Source of the DNA: Pseudomonas sp. Au-Pse12
GTDB lineage: Bacteria; Pseudomonadota; Gammaproteobacteria; Pseudomonadales; Pseudomonadaceae
Reading direction: 5' to 3'
DNA: 64,000 nucleotides
Assembly (NCBI RefSeq): GCF_021341665.1
Contig: NZ_JAJTTH010000006.1
Location: forward strand, 486,276-550,275
Part shown: one piece after another, positions 42,566-51,213 of the stretch
Layout: each line of letters opens with the position of its first letter
How positions within the stretch are numbered: the first letter of the stretch is position 1
Notes under the pieces: generated by a model
Database searches by the model: none
What the model was told of the DNA's origin: nothing
The model's input: only the letters and a program-made list of their open reading frames with translations
Program-made: the position numbers and the translations under genes

Positions 42566-42871
42566 TCAAAACCAAACAAGAACAAATGGAAAATCAACCA
42601 CTTCATCATCAACACAGGCCCAAGAGATCGAGCGTAATCTCTTGGATACGCTAGCATCAAATGGCATTAGAAACATCATAAGCTCATCCAACGAATCACT
42701 AAACTCAATACCTCTAATATCTGAATCACCACTCATTTTCCCTGTTAGTTCTCGCTCAAAACCATTTACCCGAAAGGTATAACTAATTACCTGAGAAACT
42801 CCATAGTAAAAAATCGAACTGATTACAATATCACTACCCTTCACTAGCTCAAACACGCCAACCCTCTTCAT
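42566..42871 (-). CDS. Orphan CdiI-type immunity protein (paralogue 1)
   Basis: A 101-residue protein homologous to the immunity candidate at 50109-50399: both share an LTGKM.GDSDIRG.E.SD.LDE core and end in a VD...FP pattern. It has no adjacent toxin, so it is an orphan immunity gene, most likely protecting against a toxin related to the C39-like one. Very low GC compared with the core genome. Confidence 0.65.
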   Translation of the reverse strand: MKRVGVFELVKGSDIVISSIFYYGVSQVISYTFRVNGFERELTGKMSGDSDIRGIEFSDSLDELMMFLMPFDASVSKRLRSISWACVDDEVVDFPFVLVWF

Positions 42872-43087
42872 AGTTAATCAACAACATCAATATCAGATAT
42901 CATAGAAGCACTTTTAAGAACTGATCAGTATCACCCATACAATTAATTGGACCGGGAGTCACCTAACCCGTGGAAACAACTATTTTTTTTGCACTGGCTG
43001 TTCCAGTATCAGCTGAATGATATCCATACTTTGAAAAACCTCATCACCTCCTTAATCTTTCTCAAACTATCTGGATTCGCCCCTCTT
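42872..43087. other. Intergenic decay region in the CDI array
   Basis: About 215 nt without an intact gene. On the minus strand a short tail ending in MISDIDVVD before a stop, just upstream of the immunity start, recalls the C-terminus of the gene at 46938 (FDVDVVDI). It may be the leftover of another cassette. Confidence 0.35.
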
Positions 43088-43684
43088 TCAAGCGACCGTA
43101 TTTCGGTCACCATTCACAGATTCAAAGAGCACTCCTCCTACACCGGCCATTTCGACGCGGCGCTTGACCTCTTCACTAACAATTATCGCACCCAAATACT
43201 TTTTCACTCTAAAAATATGCTGATGACCGACTTTCTCAGGATCAATAACAAGATTGGTGAATGCATGATATTCACCCGCCAGATCCGGCCTGACAGGATC
43301 ATCAGTCTCAAACTTTTTATAACCTGACTTTTTTTCATCGACACAATCAAATTGTGTTTCGATGATCATCAAAAAATACTCCTCCCTAACTTTTTTATTC
43401 TCGAACCGCACCGGTTCGAAGACAACATTACAATAAGGCTCGTCAACTTCCGGCAAGCCGGACAGCGCCTTATAGGCCTTCAGACTTAAAACCGGGACAC
43501 TTGCATAACCAGCAAGTGAATAATCCACCTCACAGCCATCAAAACGCACATCAAGAGCATATGCTCCAGGTTCCATGAAGTTGACCGGCGGATCTATAAA
43601 ATTCCAGTTATTAACGTGTCTCACGTCACCAAGAACCCACTTTTCTGGAACCAAAACATCTTGCCTAAGCAGGTAGTAATTCAT
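43088..43684 (-). CDS. Orphan Imm11-family (DUF1629) immunity protein
   Basis: A 198-residue protein. Start MNYYLLRQDVLVPEKWVLGD; the end KYLGAIIVSEEVKRRVEMAG followed by VGGVLFESV is characteristic of the Imm11 / DUF1629 family of polymorphic-toxin immunities. No cognate toxin is adjacent. Start at 43684 chosen; the frame is open to 43708. Confidence 0.7.
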   Translation of the reverse strand: MNYYLLRQDVLVPEKWVLGDVRHVNNWNFIDPPVNFMEPGAYALDVRFDGCEVDYSLAGYASVPVLSLKAYKALSGLPEVDEPYCNVVFEPVRFENKKVREEYFLMIIETQFDCVDEKKSGYKKFETDDPVRPDLAGEYHAFTNLVIDPEKVGHQHIFRVKKYLGAIIVSEEVKRRVEMAGVGGVLFESVNGDRNTVA

Positions 43685-43819
43685 ACTAATTTCTCGTAGA
43701 CAACTCATTGACCGAACTGCCTATGATGACAGCTTCCGTTTTGATTCTTTCCAACATTCTCGTAACGGCCATGGTATAGCCCAGAGAATAATAGGCTACC
43801 CTTCGCCTACAATTATTTT

Positions 43820-44107
43820 TCACAACCCAATTAAAGTATCTCTTATTAAATCAACCCTGCAATCTACATTTAGATTTATCTTTACACCCACCAACATAGA
43901 GTTCAACTTCTCCCTCGGATAAACCACCGACATTAATTCTAACTCCCGAATCACTCCGTCAATCAGCCTTGCAACTAGATCAGTACACTCTTGGCTTTTC
44001 AGAAACTTATCCAACTGCAGATCGATACAACCCGGACCACCATAAGAAATAGAATAGACCCAAGCCCCAAACACATCATCCAAAAAATCAGAACCTACAC
44101 GACTCAT
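43820..44107 (-). CDS. Orphan immunity candidate
   Basis: A 95-residue protein starting MSRVGSDFLDDVFGAWVYSI. Its ATG overlaps the 3' end of the upstream toxin-tail remnant (ending THESCRF), the usual CDI toxin-immunity overlap. A TTG at 44119 is an alternative start. Acidic, no signal peptide. Family not recognised; immunity role is from context. Confidence 0.6.
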   Translation of the reverse strand: MSRVGSDFLDDVFGAWVYSISYGGPGCIDLQLDKFLKSQECTDLVARLIDGVIRELELMSVVYPREKLNSMLVGVKINLNVDCRVDLIRDTLIGL

Positions 44108-44580
44108 GAGTCGCTGCAATGGCGGTTACAGCCGCCAACATAGCAGCAGAAAGTACCAGACCACCGCTAGCTCCTTGCTGCGCAATTTTGCCTTTGCACT
44201 CGATGTCACATTCTTTTTTATTAGATAACCAACTTCTGTCGGGCCGCCTCAAGCATTTGCGGATCTTTCTAAGTCTTGGCCGACTCAAGGGTGCTCTGAG
44301 TCCGGATGATATCCATCGCCTGATTGCTGATATCGCCAATCAGCTGCGCCTGACGCAGGCGTTTCTGCTCTTTCTCCTTATCGAAGATCGGGCTCAAAGC
44401 GTTATAGGTGTGTTCGACATCGCGACTTAGGGTGGCGACTTCCTGCTTCTGCAGGCCTGAATCACGAATCTCCAAGGTGCCATAGGAGGTTACCGATAAA
44501 CTGGTACCGCTGACGCTTGCGCTCTGAATCTGTCCTCTAGATTCCGCCGTACTCTTGAGATCGACTATTTCATTACCCTA
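44088..44580 (-). pseudogene. CdiA pretoxin/toxin-tail remnant
   Basis: A decayed cdiA fragment. Reading from ~44580, the peptides IQSASVSGTSL ... LEIRDSGLQKQEVATLSRDV and SPIFDKEKEQKRLRQAQLIG align with the pretoxin region of the full CdiA (QSASVSS...; DIRDPGQQKQDVATLSRDV). The frame stops at 44269. A later frame carries CDIECKGKIAQQGASGGLVL and SAAMLAAVTAIAATHESCRF, probably a short toxin tail. Broken by stops/frameshifts. Confidence 0.75.
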
Positions 44581-44607
44581 ACCAACATAAATTAGAGCTT
44601 TGCCTAA

Positions 44608-44859
44608 CTAAAAATCGCCAACATAAAAAGGGAAAGCCACATCCCCCCCCCGATAAATCTGAAACACTAATCGATGCATATTTTTCACACTCTCTGCATT
44701 TTTATGCAATATCCTCTGAAGACCTAAACCATACTCAATATATAGCACGACACCTTGACACACCTTTACCTCCTCTAAAAAAGATTGCTCTCCATACTTC
44801 AAAAGAAATGAATACACTCCTTTATTTTTTACCTCGCAACTAACAACCATTAATTTCAT
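44608..44859 (-). CDS. Immunity candidate for the adjacent C39-like toxin remnant
   Basis: An 83-residue protein beginning MKLMVVSCEVKNKGVYSFLL directly after (3 nt) the toxin remnant. Its C-terminal GGDVAFPFYVGDF parallels GEDIEFPVTLIRL and DEVVDFPFVLVWF of the two paralogous immunities at 50109 and 42566. So the same immunity family accompanies the same toxin fold in two places. Confidence 0.65.
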   Translation of the reverse strand: MKLMVVSCEVKNKGVYSFLLKYGEQSFLEEVKVCQGVVLYIEYGLGLQRILHKNAESVKNMHRLVFQIYRGGDVAFPFYVGDF

Positions 44860-44862
44860 AAT

Positions 44863-45373
44863 TTACTGCCCCCAGATTGAATAACCATTCCACGCCCCTT
44901 GAAATTCTTTCATCTCCATTTTGGAGCCAGTTCCTTTCCATGGATCACGAATCATCACACGCCGGCCGCTATCCAAGCCATCTACCACAACCCAATGTCC
45001 AATTTTACTACCTCTTTCCCAAAGCTGAGCAGCCCACGCCCCTGTTGAACTCAGCCCATGAAAAGTCCAAATATCGTCCGCATCAACACCAGACCCAACC
45101 CACTTACGAGAGTCAGAAGAGTCTAGTTCATTCAGTACGGAGGCCAACTGTGCCTCATAAGTCGCTCCGTCACCCGCAAGCTCTGAAATAACACTTAGAG
45201 AAGCATTAATTCTGCGATCCCCAAGCATCATTTCAACACAGGCTGCCCGCAACTAAGACTATTAACCTGCTTAACTACAGAAGGGTCCACCACCTCATCT
45301 ATAACTTTCCAACCACCACCGGCGCCACCTAAAGTTTTTTCTGAGGTCGATAAACCATCTCCCCCTTCCCGGC
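44863..45373 (-). pseudogene. C39-like peptidase toxin remnant (frameshifted)
   Basis: A second copy of the C39-like toxin at 50374. The minus strand reads GGAGGGWKVIDEVVDPSVVK then NSLSCG; the frame then shifts at a CCC run (45246-45248 on the plus strand). It continues as AACVEMMLGDRR, KIGHWVVVDGLDSGRRVMIRDP and ends KEFQGAWNGYSIWGQ. The expected CGAAC cysteine motif is split exactly at the frameshift. One extra G in the coding strand would restore it. The CDS-like portion is 44863-45252. Confidence 0.75.
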
Positions 45374-45382
45374 ATTGGACTT

Positions 45383-45601
45383 TTATCGATAATAAAAAAA
45401 CCAAAATATAGAACCCACAACAGCACCAACCCCTCCTACTTTTAGATAGATAAAAAAATTCTCTCTAAGAAAAAATAGAAAGCCCTGACCACTACCAATC
45501 CAATTAACGTAAACATGAGGAATCATGACCAAAAAAAACATTGCAATAAAGCAACTCACCATCAAATACAGTAAAACAACAAACGAATAACTGAGCTTCA
45601 T
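45383..45601 (-). CDS. Small two-span membrane protein, orphan immunity candidate
   Basis: A 72-residue protein with two hydrophobic spans (YSFVVLLYLMVSCFIAMFFL at the N-terminus and a C-terminal VGGVGAVVGSIFWFFYY). Placed between toxin remnants in the CDI orphan array. Membrane immunity proteins occur against pore- or lipid-targeting toxins; the assignment is contextual. Confidence 0.55.
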   Translation of the reverse strand: MKLSYSFVVLLYLMVSCFIAMFFLVMIPHVYVNWIGSGQGFLFFLRENFFIYLKVGGVGAVVGSIFWFFYYR

Positions 45602-45981
45602 TTTTCATCTAGCCCCTTCTTCAGCTGCTTATCCAACTCAGGAATTTTAGTTCAATCTCTACTACTGTGTTCCTAGTTATGGCGTATCGCATTCGCGCTA
45701 CAGCTCAACGGCTAGAAACTTGGTGCTTTCTAATAATATGCCAAAAGTTGCAGCGGTGCTGCAGGAGCTTTCATTGGTGTGCGACATTTTTCTGCGCGGT
45801 GGATGTGGCGAGGCGAAGTATGTAGGGGCAACTATCCGCATAAGCAGACAGGGGCATTATAAATGCCTCCTCTTTTAACCAATCGCTGTGGGCATGCTGC
45901 TAAAAACACCCTCACTTTCAACTCCAGTCTTCCGTGTTCGTGGCAGCCTGACCTCGGTCTCTCTTAAGATTCTTATCAATC
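45602..45981. other. Intergenic region with a decayed DUF3077-type gene
   Basis: 380 nt with no intact gene. It contains a plus-strand relic of the DUF3077-type family (described separately) and otherwise low-GC sequence. Confidence 0.5.
45677..45835 (+). pseudogene. DUF3077-type gene remnant
   Basis: Plus-strand frame around 45680 reads MAYRIRATAQRLE, like AAFRIRAATQLLE of the intact gene at 41345. After a frameshift near 45720 another frame reads KVAAVLQELSLVCDIFLRGG, like PVVLQELTLVCSILLRDG. The 5' and 3' ends are gone. Confidence 0.7.
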
Positions 45982-46250
45982 TCAGATCTCTAACAAATCA
46001 CCAACAACCCCACCTTTAATATCGCCGCCGTTTGCACACATCAACATTTTCAACAAGCCACGCAGGTCCCATTCGGTTTTTACTACACTCTCCACATTGG
46101 AGTCGTAATGATAAACTGCATCATCCCCCATTAAAGTCTGAATAAAATAGTACTGAGTCTCAGAAACCCAGGCTAAGACAAGCAGAAAGAAAGCAGCTCG
46201 ATAGCAGCCAGATAGCTAGAAATAAGAAGTTCAGATGGCGTGACATACAT
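45982..46250 (-). pseudogene. Orphan immunity-type gene with frameshift
   Basis: From an ATG at 46250 the minus strand reads MYVTPSELLISSYLAAIELL then a stop. A neighbouring frame continues LAWVSETQYYFIQTLMGDDA ... ESVVKTEWDLRGLLKMLMCA ... VVGDLLEI. A single-base deletion near 46175-46180 would explain the break. The start ATGTATGTCA is shared with the gene at 46849. Confidence 0.5.
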
Positions 46251-46416
46251 TCGCCATCAAGCAACTCGAAAGAAACACATAAGCAACTGAGAAATAACAG
46301 AAAAACAACACGAGACAACCGAAAAGCAACAGGCAGTTACGCCTGGTGCTGACCGCAGGTAAAACAACACCGGCGCGAGACCGGTGCCAGGTGAATACTG
46401 TATTTGTACTCTTGAT

Positions 46417-46849
46417 TCAACTTTTCCCGCTGAGTTTTTCTCTCCATGGCGCAAGCAAGCCTTCCTGAAGAACTCGATCAACGACGCCATCATCAATACT
46501 ACCAACATAGGTAGTATCCAATTGAAACTCAAAGGAAAGGCTGGCTTTTTCAGATAAGTCCCTAACAGCACCAATCAGCTCTTCTACTTCCTCTAGATTC
46601 TTCGAATCCACATCAAGAGGGATGTATACTCGGCGGTAAAGCTGAATAAATTTCCAGCATCCCACCTACGACCTCCAAGCCATTCTCATCTATCTCATCA
46701 ATCAAGCTTGGTGGCGCAATGCTCCATACCCTTGACACAGCAAGATCTTTCACAAGCTGCTGCACATCAGACTTAGTTGACTGATCCAAATCCTGAGCCA
46801 CATAGAAGATTAACTTCTGCTTCGCATGATCTAGCGGCATGACATACAT
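46417..46849 (-). pseudogene. Orphan immunity gene with frameshift
   Basis: The frame from ATG 46849 (AAGGAA upstream) reads MYVMPLDHAKQKLIFYVAQD ... PPSLIDEIDENGLEVVGG then ends near 46613. Frame +1 continues RRVYIPLDVDSKNLEEVEEL ... VDRVLQEGLLAPWREKLSG to 46417. One base missing near 46635 would give a single ~140-residue protein. Its start overlaps the stop of a toxin tail (TAATG), the typical cassette junction. Confidence 0.65.
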
Positions 46850-46947
46850 TACTCAGTTCCTTTCTTCGGCGGGTATGCTGGAAGTGCTGACCCAGGACCG
46901 CCAGGATTACATCTAAAGCCTCCCGGCATATGCGCGTCTAAATGTCG
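46849..46947 (-). pseudogene. Toxin C-terminal tail remnant (DAHMPGG motif)
   Basis: Minus-strand peptide RHLDAHMPGGFRCNPGGPGS then ALPAYPPKKGTE, ending in TAATG over the start of the next immunity gene. The same tail appears in the ORF at 49719-50060. Only the last ~32 residues remain; the rest of the toxin is lost. Overlaps the 3' end of the immunity gene at 46938. Confidence 0.6.
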
Positions 46948-47357
46948 ACAACATCAACATCAAATCCGTCACTATCGCCTTTCTCAAAGCCAAATTTTCT
47001 ACTCCCATCGGCTTGAAAAACAATAAACCTATCATTAACCACATCAGCCTTATGAAGGTAATCACCGACGGCAACTTCTGTCCCAAAGTTTTCAGCAAGA
47101 TATTTCGCAAACCCAGCCAGAACCTCATCAACAACTTCAAAATAGCAATAGAATATAGCCAACGTCCTATAACCTACGCCATTGTATTCCAGCCTAATTC
47201 CGATAAATTCCTCCCGCTCGACCTCTGACAACTCCCAAAAAGCATCGACACTTAAAACATTCAAATCCGACAACTCAAAAAAAAACGTAAGCGCAGCCGA
47301 AACTTCGCTTATATGGAGTTCTTTCCTGATCGACATTTCAAACATTGAAATATTCAT
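46938..47357 (-). CDS. Immunity candidate of orphan CdiA module A
   Basis: A 139-residue acidic protein starting MNISMFEMSIRKELHISEVS and ending GFDVDVVDI. Its ATG overlaps the toxin ORF stop by 4 nt (ATGA), typical for toxin-immunity pairs. No named family is recognised. It is intact although the partner toxin is frameshifted, as expected if immunity is still under selection. Confidence 0.7.
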   Translation of the reverse strand: MNISMFEMSIRKELHISEVSAALTFFFELSDLNVLSVDAFWELSEVEREEFIGIRLEYNGVGYRTLAIFYCYFEVVDEVLAGFAKYLAENFGTEVAVGDYLHKADVVNDRFIVFQADGSRKFGFEKGDSDGFDVDVVDI

Positions 47358-47764
47358 TTTCTGCTACTGAACAAGTCTATTAGTTTTTGACGAGAGGCTT
47401 CACTCAATCCAGGGTTGCCACCCTTCAACATCCCTTCAAATGCTTTTAGCGCTCCACCTTGAAGGCCACCATTTTTAACCATATCTGTGTAGATTCCAAA
47501 TTCCGCTTGCGACAACTGCACAAGTCCAGGCCCCGTCCTCAGAAAAATAGTTGAGCTTCCAGGGTGTGTCCCATAGACCCTTCCTGAAGAAGTCAAAATA
47601 TCCCCACCACTCAGAAGATTAGCTTTTCCAGAGTTGATCTCCGCAATATCGACTTTCAAATCAATTCCACCTATCGCAACCGCTTTGGGAGTATTTCTAT
47701 CTCCAGCACCAAATCTTGTAGAGCCGGTTATCGTATCCACACTATGAGACTTAGAAGCGCTCAC
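47354..47764 (-). pseudogene. Toxin domain of orphan CdiA module A (separated by frameshift)
   Basis: A 136-residue open frame (starting KSHSVDTITGSTRFGAGDRN, ending SEASRQKLIDLFSSRK) that continues the upstream orphan CdiA ORF after a -1 slip at an A6 run (47780-47785 on the plus strand). A seventh A would join NNGFF to TPEAPVSASK. Toxin fold unknown; GRVYGTHPGSSTIFLRTGPG is a possible active region. Cognate immunity gene follows with a 4-nt overlap. Confidence 0.7.
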
Positions 47765-49320
47765 AGGAGCTTCAGGAGTAAAAAACCATTATTTTTTGGG
47801 AGCTTACTATTTCCGCCTACTGCTCTACCAAAAGCGGTAATCATGGCAAACCGGACGAGTTCCTCCTTCGATGCGCCATTATTCAGTAAGTTCGTAACAC
47901 CATTAACATCCACGGGTGCCAGGACCGAACTGATAACACCATCCTTAAGAGATAACTCGCGAATCTTTTCGTCACTTAAACCCTGTTTTTTCCACTCGGA
48001 AATCTGCTCACTGCTTCTGACTATAGCCAGATACGGGTTGCTGATGGTTCCAATGGGAGTCCAGTCATTTCCGTTGAGGGTGTAAATATTCCCAAAAATC
48101 CCGCCCCACCCCGAATTTAATTGCCCTTCTTTCGCACCCTCCATCATGATGCGTGCATATTTTCCAAAAAGGAGATTCAGCTCCTCTTGGCTTAGCCCCC
48201 CTGCCTGATACAACGCAACCAGGTTTTCTCCAGACTCTTTTTCTCGCTGCCGGTACTCATTGCGCACCGCACGCTCACAACCACCATCCCCAGCACAAGC
48301 AGAAAACTTCTCCTGCAAGTCGTTCATACCGCCGATTTTTGCGGCTACCAGTTTTTCATGAAGCGCTACCAAGCTGGTTTCATTCAACTTCTCAACGCCG
48401 TACTTATTCGCTAATAAGTTGTTCTCCACAGCATTCTTGCCAGCCCCGGCACCCGCAATAGCACCCGCGCTATCGCCTTTCACAATTCCCCCTGCAAGCC
48501 AGGCCGCCAACGTCGATAGCGCGGCCACTGTCTGCTTTTGCTCTTCACTGAGGGTGTTTGTATCGCTGGTGCCATACAGCTGCTGGGTGATCAATCGAGC
48601 AGCCAGCTCTCCACCTGCGGCTCCAGCTGCGCCCGCTATTGCCGAGTTACCTTGGGCCTGGGCAACGGCGGCTCCCAGCACAGCGTGAGCCATGGTGTTG
48701 AGGGCTGGATTGTCACCTGTGGTTTTCTTGATCAACTGCGCCAGGTACGGTGCCGAGGCGCCAGCCAGAACAGAGCCGATATCTCCACCGGCCAACCCTT
48801 GCAAGGCAGCGGTCACCGCTTGAGCTACTCGCTGGTAATCCCCCCCCGTACCGTACTTGCCCATAACTTGCTTGTAGGCGTCAGTGGCAATCAGCTGCTT
48901 CTGGTAGTTTTCAACATCCTCTTTGCTGGCATTTTTCCCAGGTCGACGAATACCTTTCTCTTCAAGCTCCTTGCTCGCCTCTTGATCAGCCTTCAACTGC
49001 CCCTCGGTCCGAACAATGTCCGTCACCTGAGTGCCAATCTCGCCAATCAGCTGCACCTCCCGCAGGCGCTTCTGCTCCTTCTCCTTGTCGAAGATAGGGC
49101 TGATGCTGCCGTTGGCGTGTTCGACGTCGCGGCTGAGGGTGGCAACGTCCTGCTTCTGCTGGCCTGGATCACGAATGTCCAAGGCGCCGTTGGAGATTGC
49201 CGATGAGGTGGTGCCGCTGGCGCTGCCGCCGTGGTTGTAGGCGATCAACATGCCGCTGGGCATGTTGCTGGTGAAGCCATCGGCACCGCCATTGCCACTG
49301 CTGACGCTGGCGCTCTGCAT
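47761..49320 (-). pseudogene. Orphan CdiA C-terminal module A (pretoxin and VENN region)
   Basis: A 519-residue frame matching the CdiA pretoxin segment (QSASVSSGNGGADGFTSNMP; DIRDPGQQKQDVATLSRDV), then the junction motif AVENNLLA (classic VENN) and a variable C-terminus different from the main CdiA. It lacks any N-terminal secretion domain, so it cannot be delivered alone. Upstream a TGG-to-TAG nonsense (49357-49359) cuts it off; downstream a homopolymer slip separates its toxin. Its 5' kilobase is nearly identical to the main cdiA. Confidence 0.85.
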
Positions 49321-49533
49321 CTGGCTTTTGTATTCGGCCTCGATCTTGAGGTCGCTCTAGCCCAGGGTGCCGGTGCTCAGGCGGTTTTTGTCGGCTTCTG
49401 CGGTACTGGCGATGACGCTGCCATCGAGCTGGGTGTGCTTGCCCACTTCAACCTGATAACCGCCCTTGCCGGCAAACAACCCGGTTTGTTCCTGCACACT
49501 CTGATACTTGGAGTCGATCTTGCTCTGGCTGAC
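48513..49533. repeat. ~1 kb direct repeat, copy 1 (orphan module A)
   Basis: Nearly identical to 53227-54250 in cdiA, including silent sites; I counted roughly 15-20 differences and one 3-nt indel by eye. Homology breaks sharply after ggctctggctgac at 49533. The arrangement allows gene conversion or deletion between the copies. Confidence 0.9.
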
Positions 49534-49566
49534 CGCTGACTCGCCGCTACGAGGCAGGGACGGCAC
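49357..49566 (-). pseudogene. 5' remnant of orphan CdiA module A
   Basis: A short frame (VSQSKIDSKYQSVQEQTGLF ... ADKNRLSTGTLG) identical to CdiA up to a TAG that replaces the Trp codon. Homology starts at about 49533; the first ~10 residues (MPSLPRSGES) are unrelated, marking the recombination junction. Confidence 0.8.
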
Positions 49567-49618
49567 AACCCACCTAGAAGCCTAATCAAAAGAACTCTGG
49601 TGCCGTGCGTCAGCTTGG

Positions 49619-49738
49619 ATGAGTTGGTGTTTGCAAAAGAGGGAACGAGGGCCATCCGACGATCTGCGCTTACGTTTCGAGGCCGTCAGCAACATGTCCG
49701 AACAAGAGAAGTCGCTAATCAAGACCCTGCTCGATGGT
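49619..49738 (+). pseudogene. Fragment of an HTH-type regulator gene
   Basis: Plus-strand peptide LRLRFEAVSNMSEQEKSLIK followed by TLLDG resembles the C-terminus of small XRE-type regulators of pseudomonads. It is cut at ~49738 where the toxin-tail sequence begins on the opposite strand, so it is a rearrangement scar. Confidence 0.45.
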
Positions 49739-50060
49739 AGGCCGGGAGAGCTGACCCTGGACCGCCCAATCCTCCTGGCATATGCGCGTCCAAATGCCGT
49801 GTATCAGGCAGTGGTATGGTAAGTGGCGAACCCTGGACATGGTGCATAGGAATTCTCTCGCCCTTTAGCCCTGCATCTTCAGGAAAAACTTTAACCCATG
49901 CATCGTCAACTTTCGGAGTCTTCCCTTTAGCTATCGCGGCCCGATTTTCAGTACTTAAGATCTGACCATATCCTATGGTCATCCCAGTTATCACGCAGTC
50001 CTCTCCAGTCTGTGGCATTTGTACGAACAACACCTGTCCGAGTAGTACCAGAAGTAACAA
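49719..50060 (-). CDS. Unrecognised exported ORF with DAHMPGG tail (truncated)
   Basis: A 113-residue frame. The start MLLLVLLGQVLFVQMPQTGE is hydrophobic, possibly a signal sequence. The middle (NRAAIAKGKTPKVDDAWVKV) and IPMHHVQGSPLTIPLPDTRH lead to LDAHMPGGLGGPGSALPAY, a shortened form of the tail at 46849-46947. The last residues (HRAGS) come from the antisense of the HTH fragment. Either a toxin remnant or a small secreted protein; I cannot decide. Confidence 0.45.
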   Translation of the reverse strand: MLLLVLLGQVLFVQMPQTGEDCVITGMTIGYGQILSTENRAAIAKGKTPKVDDAWVKVFPEDAGLKGERIPMHHVQGSPLTIPLPDTRHLDAHMPGGLGGPGSALPAYHRAGS

Positions 50061-50108
50061 CAGGCACAGAAGTGCACGACTTCGCCCGTCGCTTTTGCAC
50101 CTACAAAA

Positions 50109-50399
50109 TCACAATCGGATTAAAGTAACTGGAAACTCAATGTCCTCGCCATCAACATACATCCAGGATATTGAGAACAGCTTTTTGGATATTTTTTGAT
50201 CAAATGGCATGAGTGACATCACAAACTCGTCCAATTCGTCACTATACTCAACACCTCTTATATCTGAGTCACCATGCATCTTCCCAGTTAGTTTTCGCTC
50301 AATGCCGTCAACTAGAAAAACATAAAGAATTTCCTGAGAGCCCTCAGAATAACAAATCGACCGAATTACAACGCTACTGTTTATATACGGCTTGCCCAT
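50109..50399 (-). CDS. Immunity candidate of orphan module B (paralogue 2)
   Basis: A 96-residue protein (MGKPYINSSVVIRSICYSEG ...) overlapping the 3' end of the C39-like toxin ORF by ~26 nt. Homologous to the orphan immunity at 42566 (shared GDSDIRG core) and more weakly to that at 44608. Cognate to the C39-like toxin by position. Confidence 0.7.
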   Translation of the reverse strand: MGKPYINSSVVIRSICYSEGSQEILYVFLVDGIERKLTGKMHGDSDIRGVEYSDELDEFVMSLMPFDQKISKKLFSISWMYVDGEDIEFPVTLIRL

Positions 50400-51213
50400 T
50401 CCACACGTCCTTAAAGCTATCAATACCCATCTTATATTGAGTCCCATTGAACGGGTCTTTAATCAACACTCGGCCCACGTCATCAACCCCATTAACAACA
50501 ACCCAATGCCCTATTTTATTTCCCGAATCCCACATCATTGCACTCCACGAGCCTGTTTTATTCAATGCATTAAAACTAGACGTATCAACAGTATTACCTG
50601 CCCAACCAGAGTCAAATTTATTCAGCTTGTTTGCCAACGTATTCATAGAGGTAAGCTCTGTCCCCAACTCAACTTGAGTAGCAAAAATCCCACGATCTCT
50701 CAGCATCATCTCACCGCAGGCAGCTCCACAAGCTGTGGGAGTAATTTGCTTTACAACGTTAGGATTTACGACTTCATCCAGGACATTCCAGCTTCCACCG
50801 GCTCCAGCACGCACCTCTTTTGCAGCAGCACCAACAGCCGCCATCTCCTTGGCCGCAATACTGCCAAACCCGCCCACCCCCAACGCAGCACCACCAGCCG
50901 TCGCAGCACCAAAGGGCAGCTCAGCAGCCACCAAACCAAGCTCCGTGCAAAGAGCCGGACTGAGTCCACAGGCCGCCAGAATTTCCGGACCAAGCGTTAC
51001 TACGGCACCGGCGCCTCCCACAATCGCCACGCCACCTACGAGAACATTACCGCCCTCGCCCATGAGCTTCTTACTGTAGTTTGAACGGCATATGTCCGCA
51101 GGCAGCCCATCACAGCTTTGCTTGGCAAAATCGTTATAGCTCTTTTCAGCAATCGCGCGGCTGCCCAGTTCATTGTTCTCTGAGGCGTTTCTACCGGATT
51201 GGGCACCGGTCAC
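50374..51213 (-). pseudogene. Orphan CdiA module B toxin: C39-like cysteine peptidase domain
   Basis: A 279-residue frame. It begins with the VENN-like junction GRNASENNELGSRAIAEKSY, followed by a hydrophobic Ala/Gly-rich segment (~55-130). The C-terminal domain has the nucleophile motif ITPTACGAACGEMMLRDRG, the histidine region KIGHWVVVNGVDD and the acidic VLIKDPFNG, matching papain-like/C39 peptidase toxins. It is detached from its pretoxin part by a 1-nt slip in a C7 run (51240-51246 on the plus strand). Confidence 0.75.

Noticed and set aside
46360..46395. Hairpin caccgg/ccggtg as terminator
   Set aside because: Short stem and poor T-tract; could be chance.
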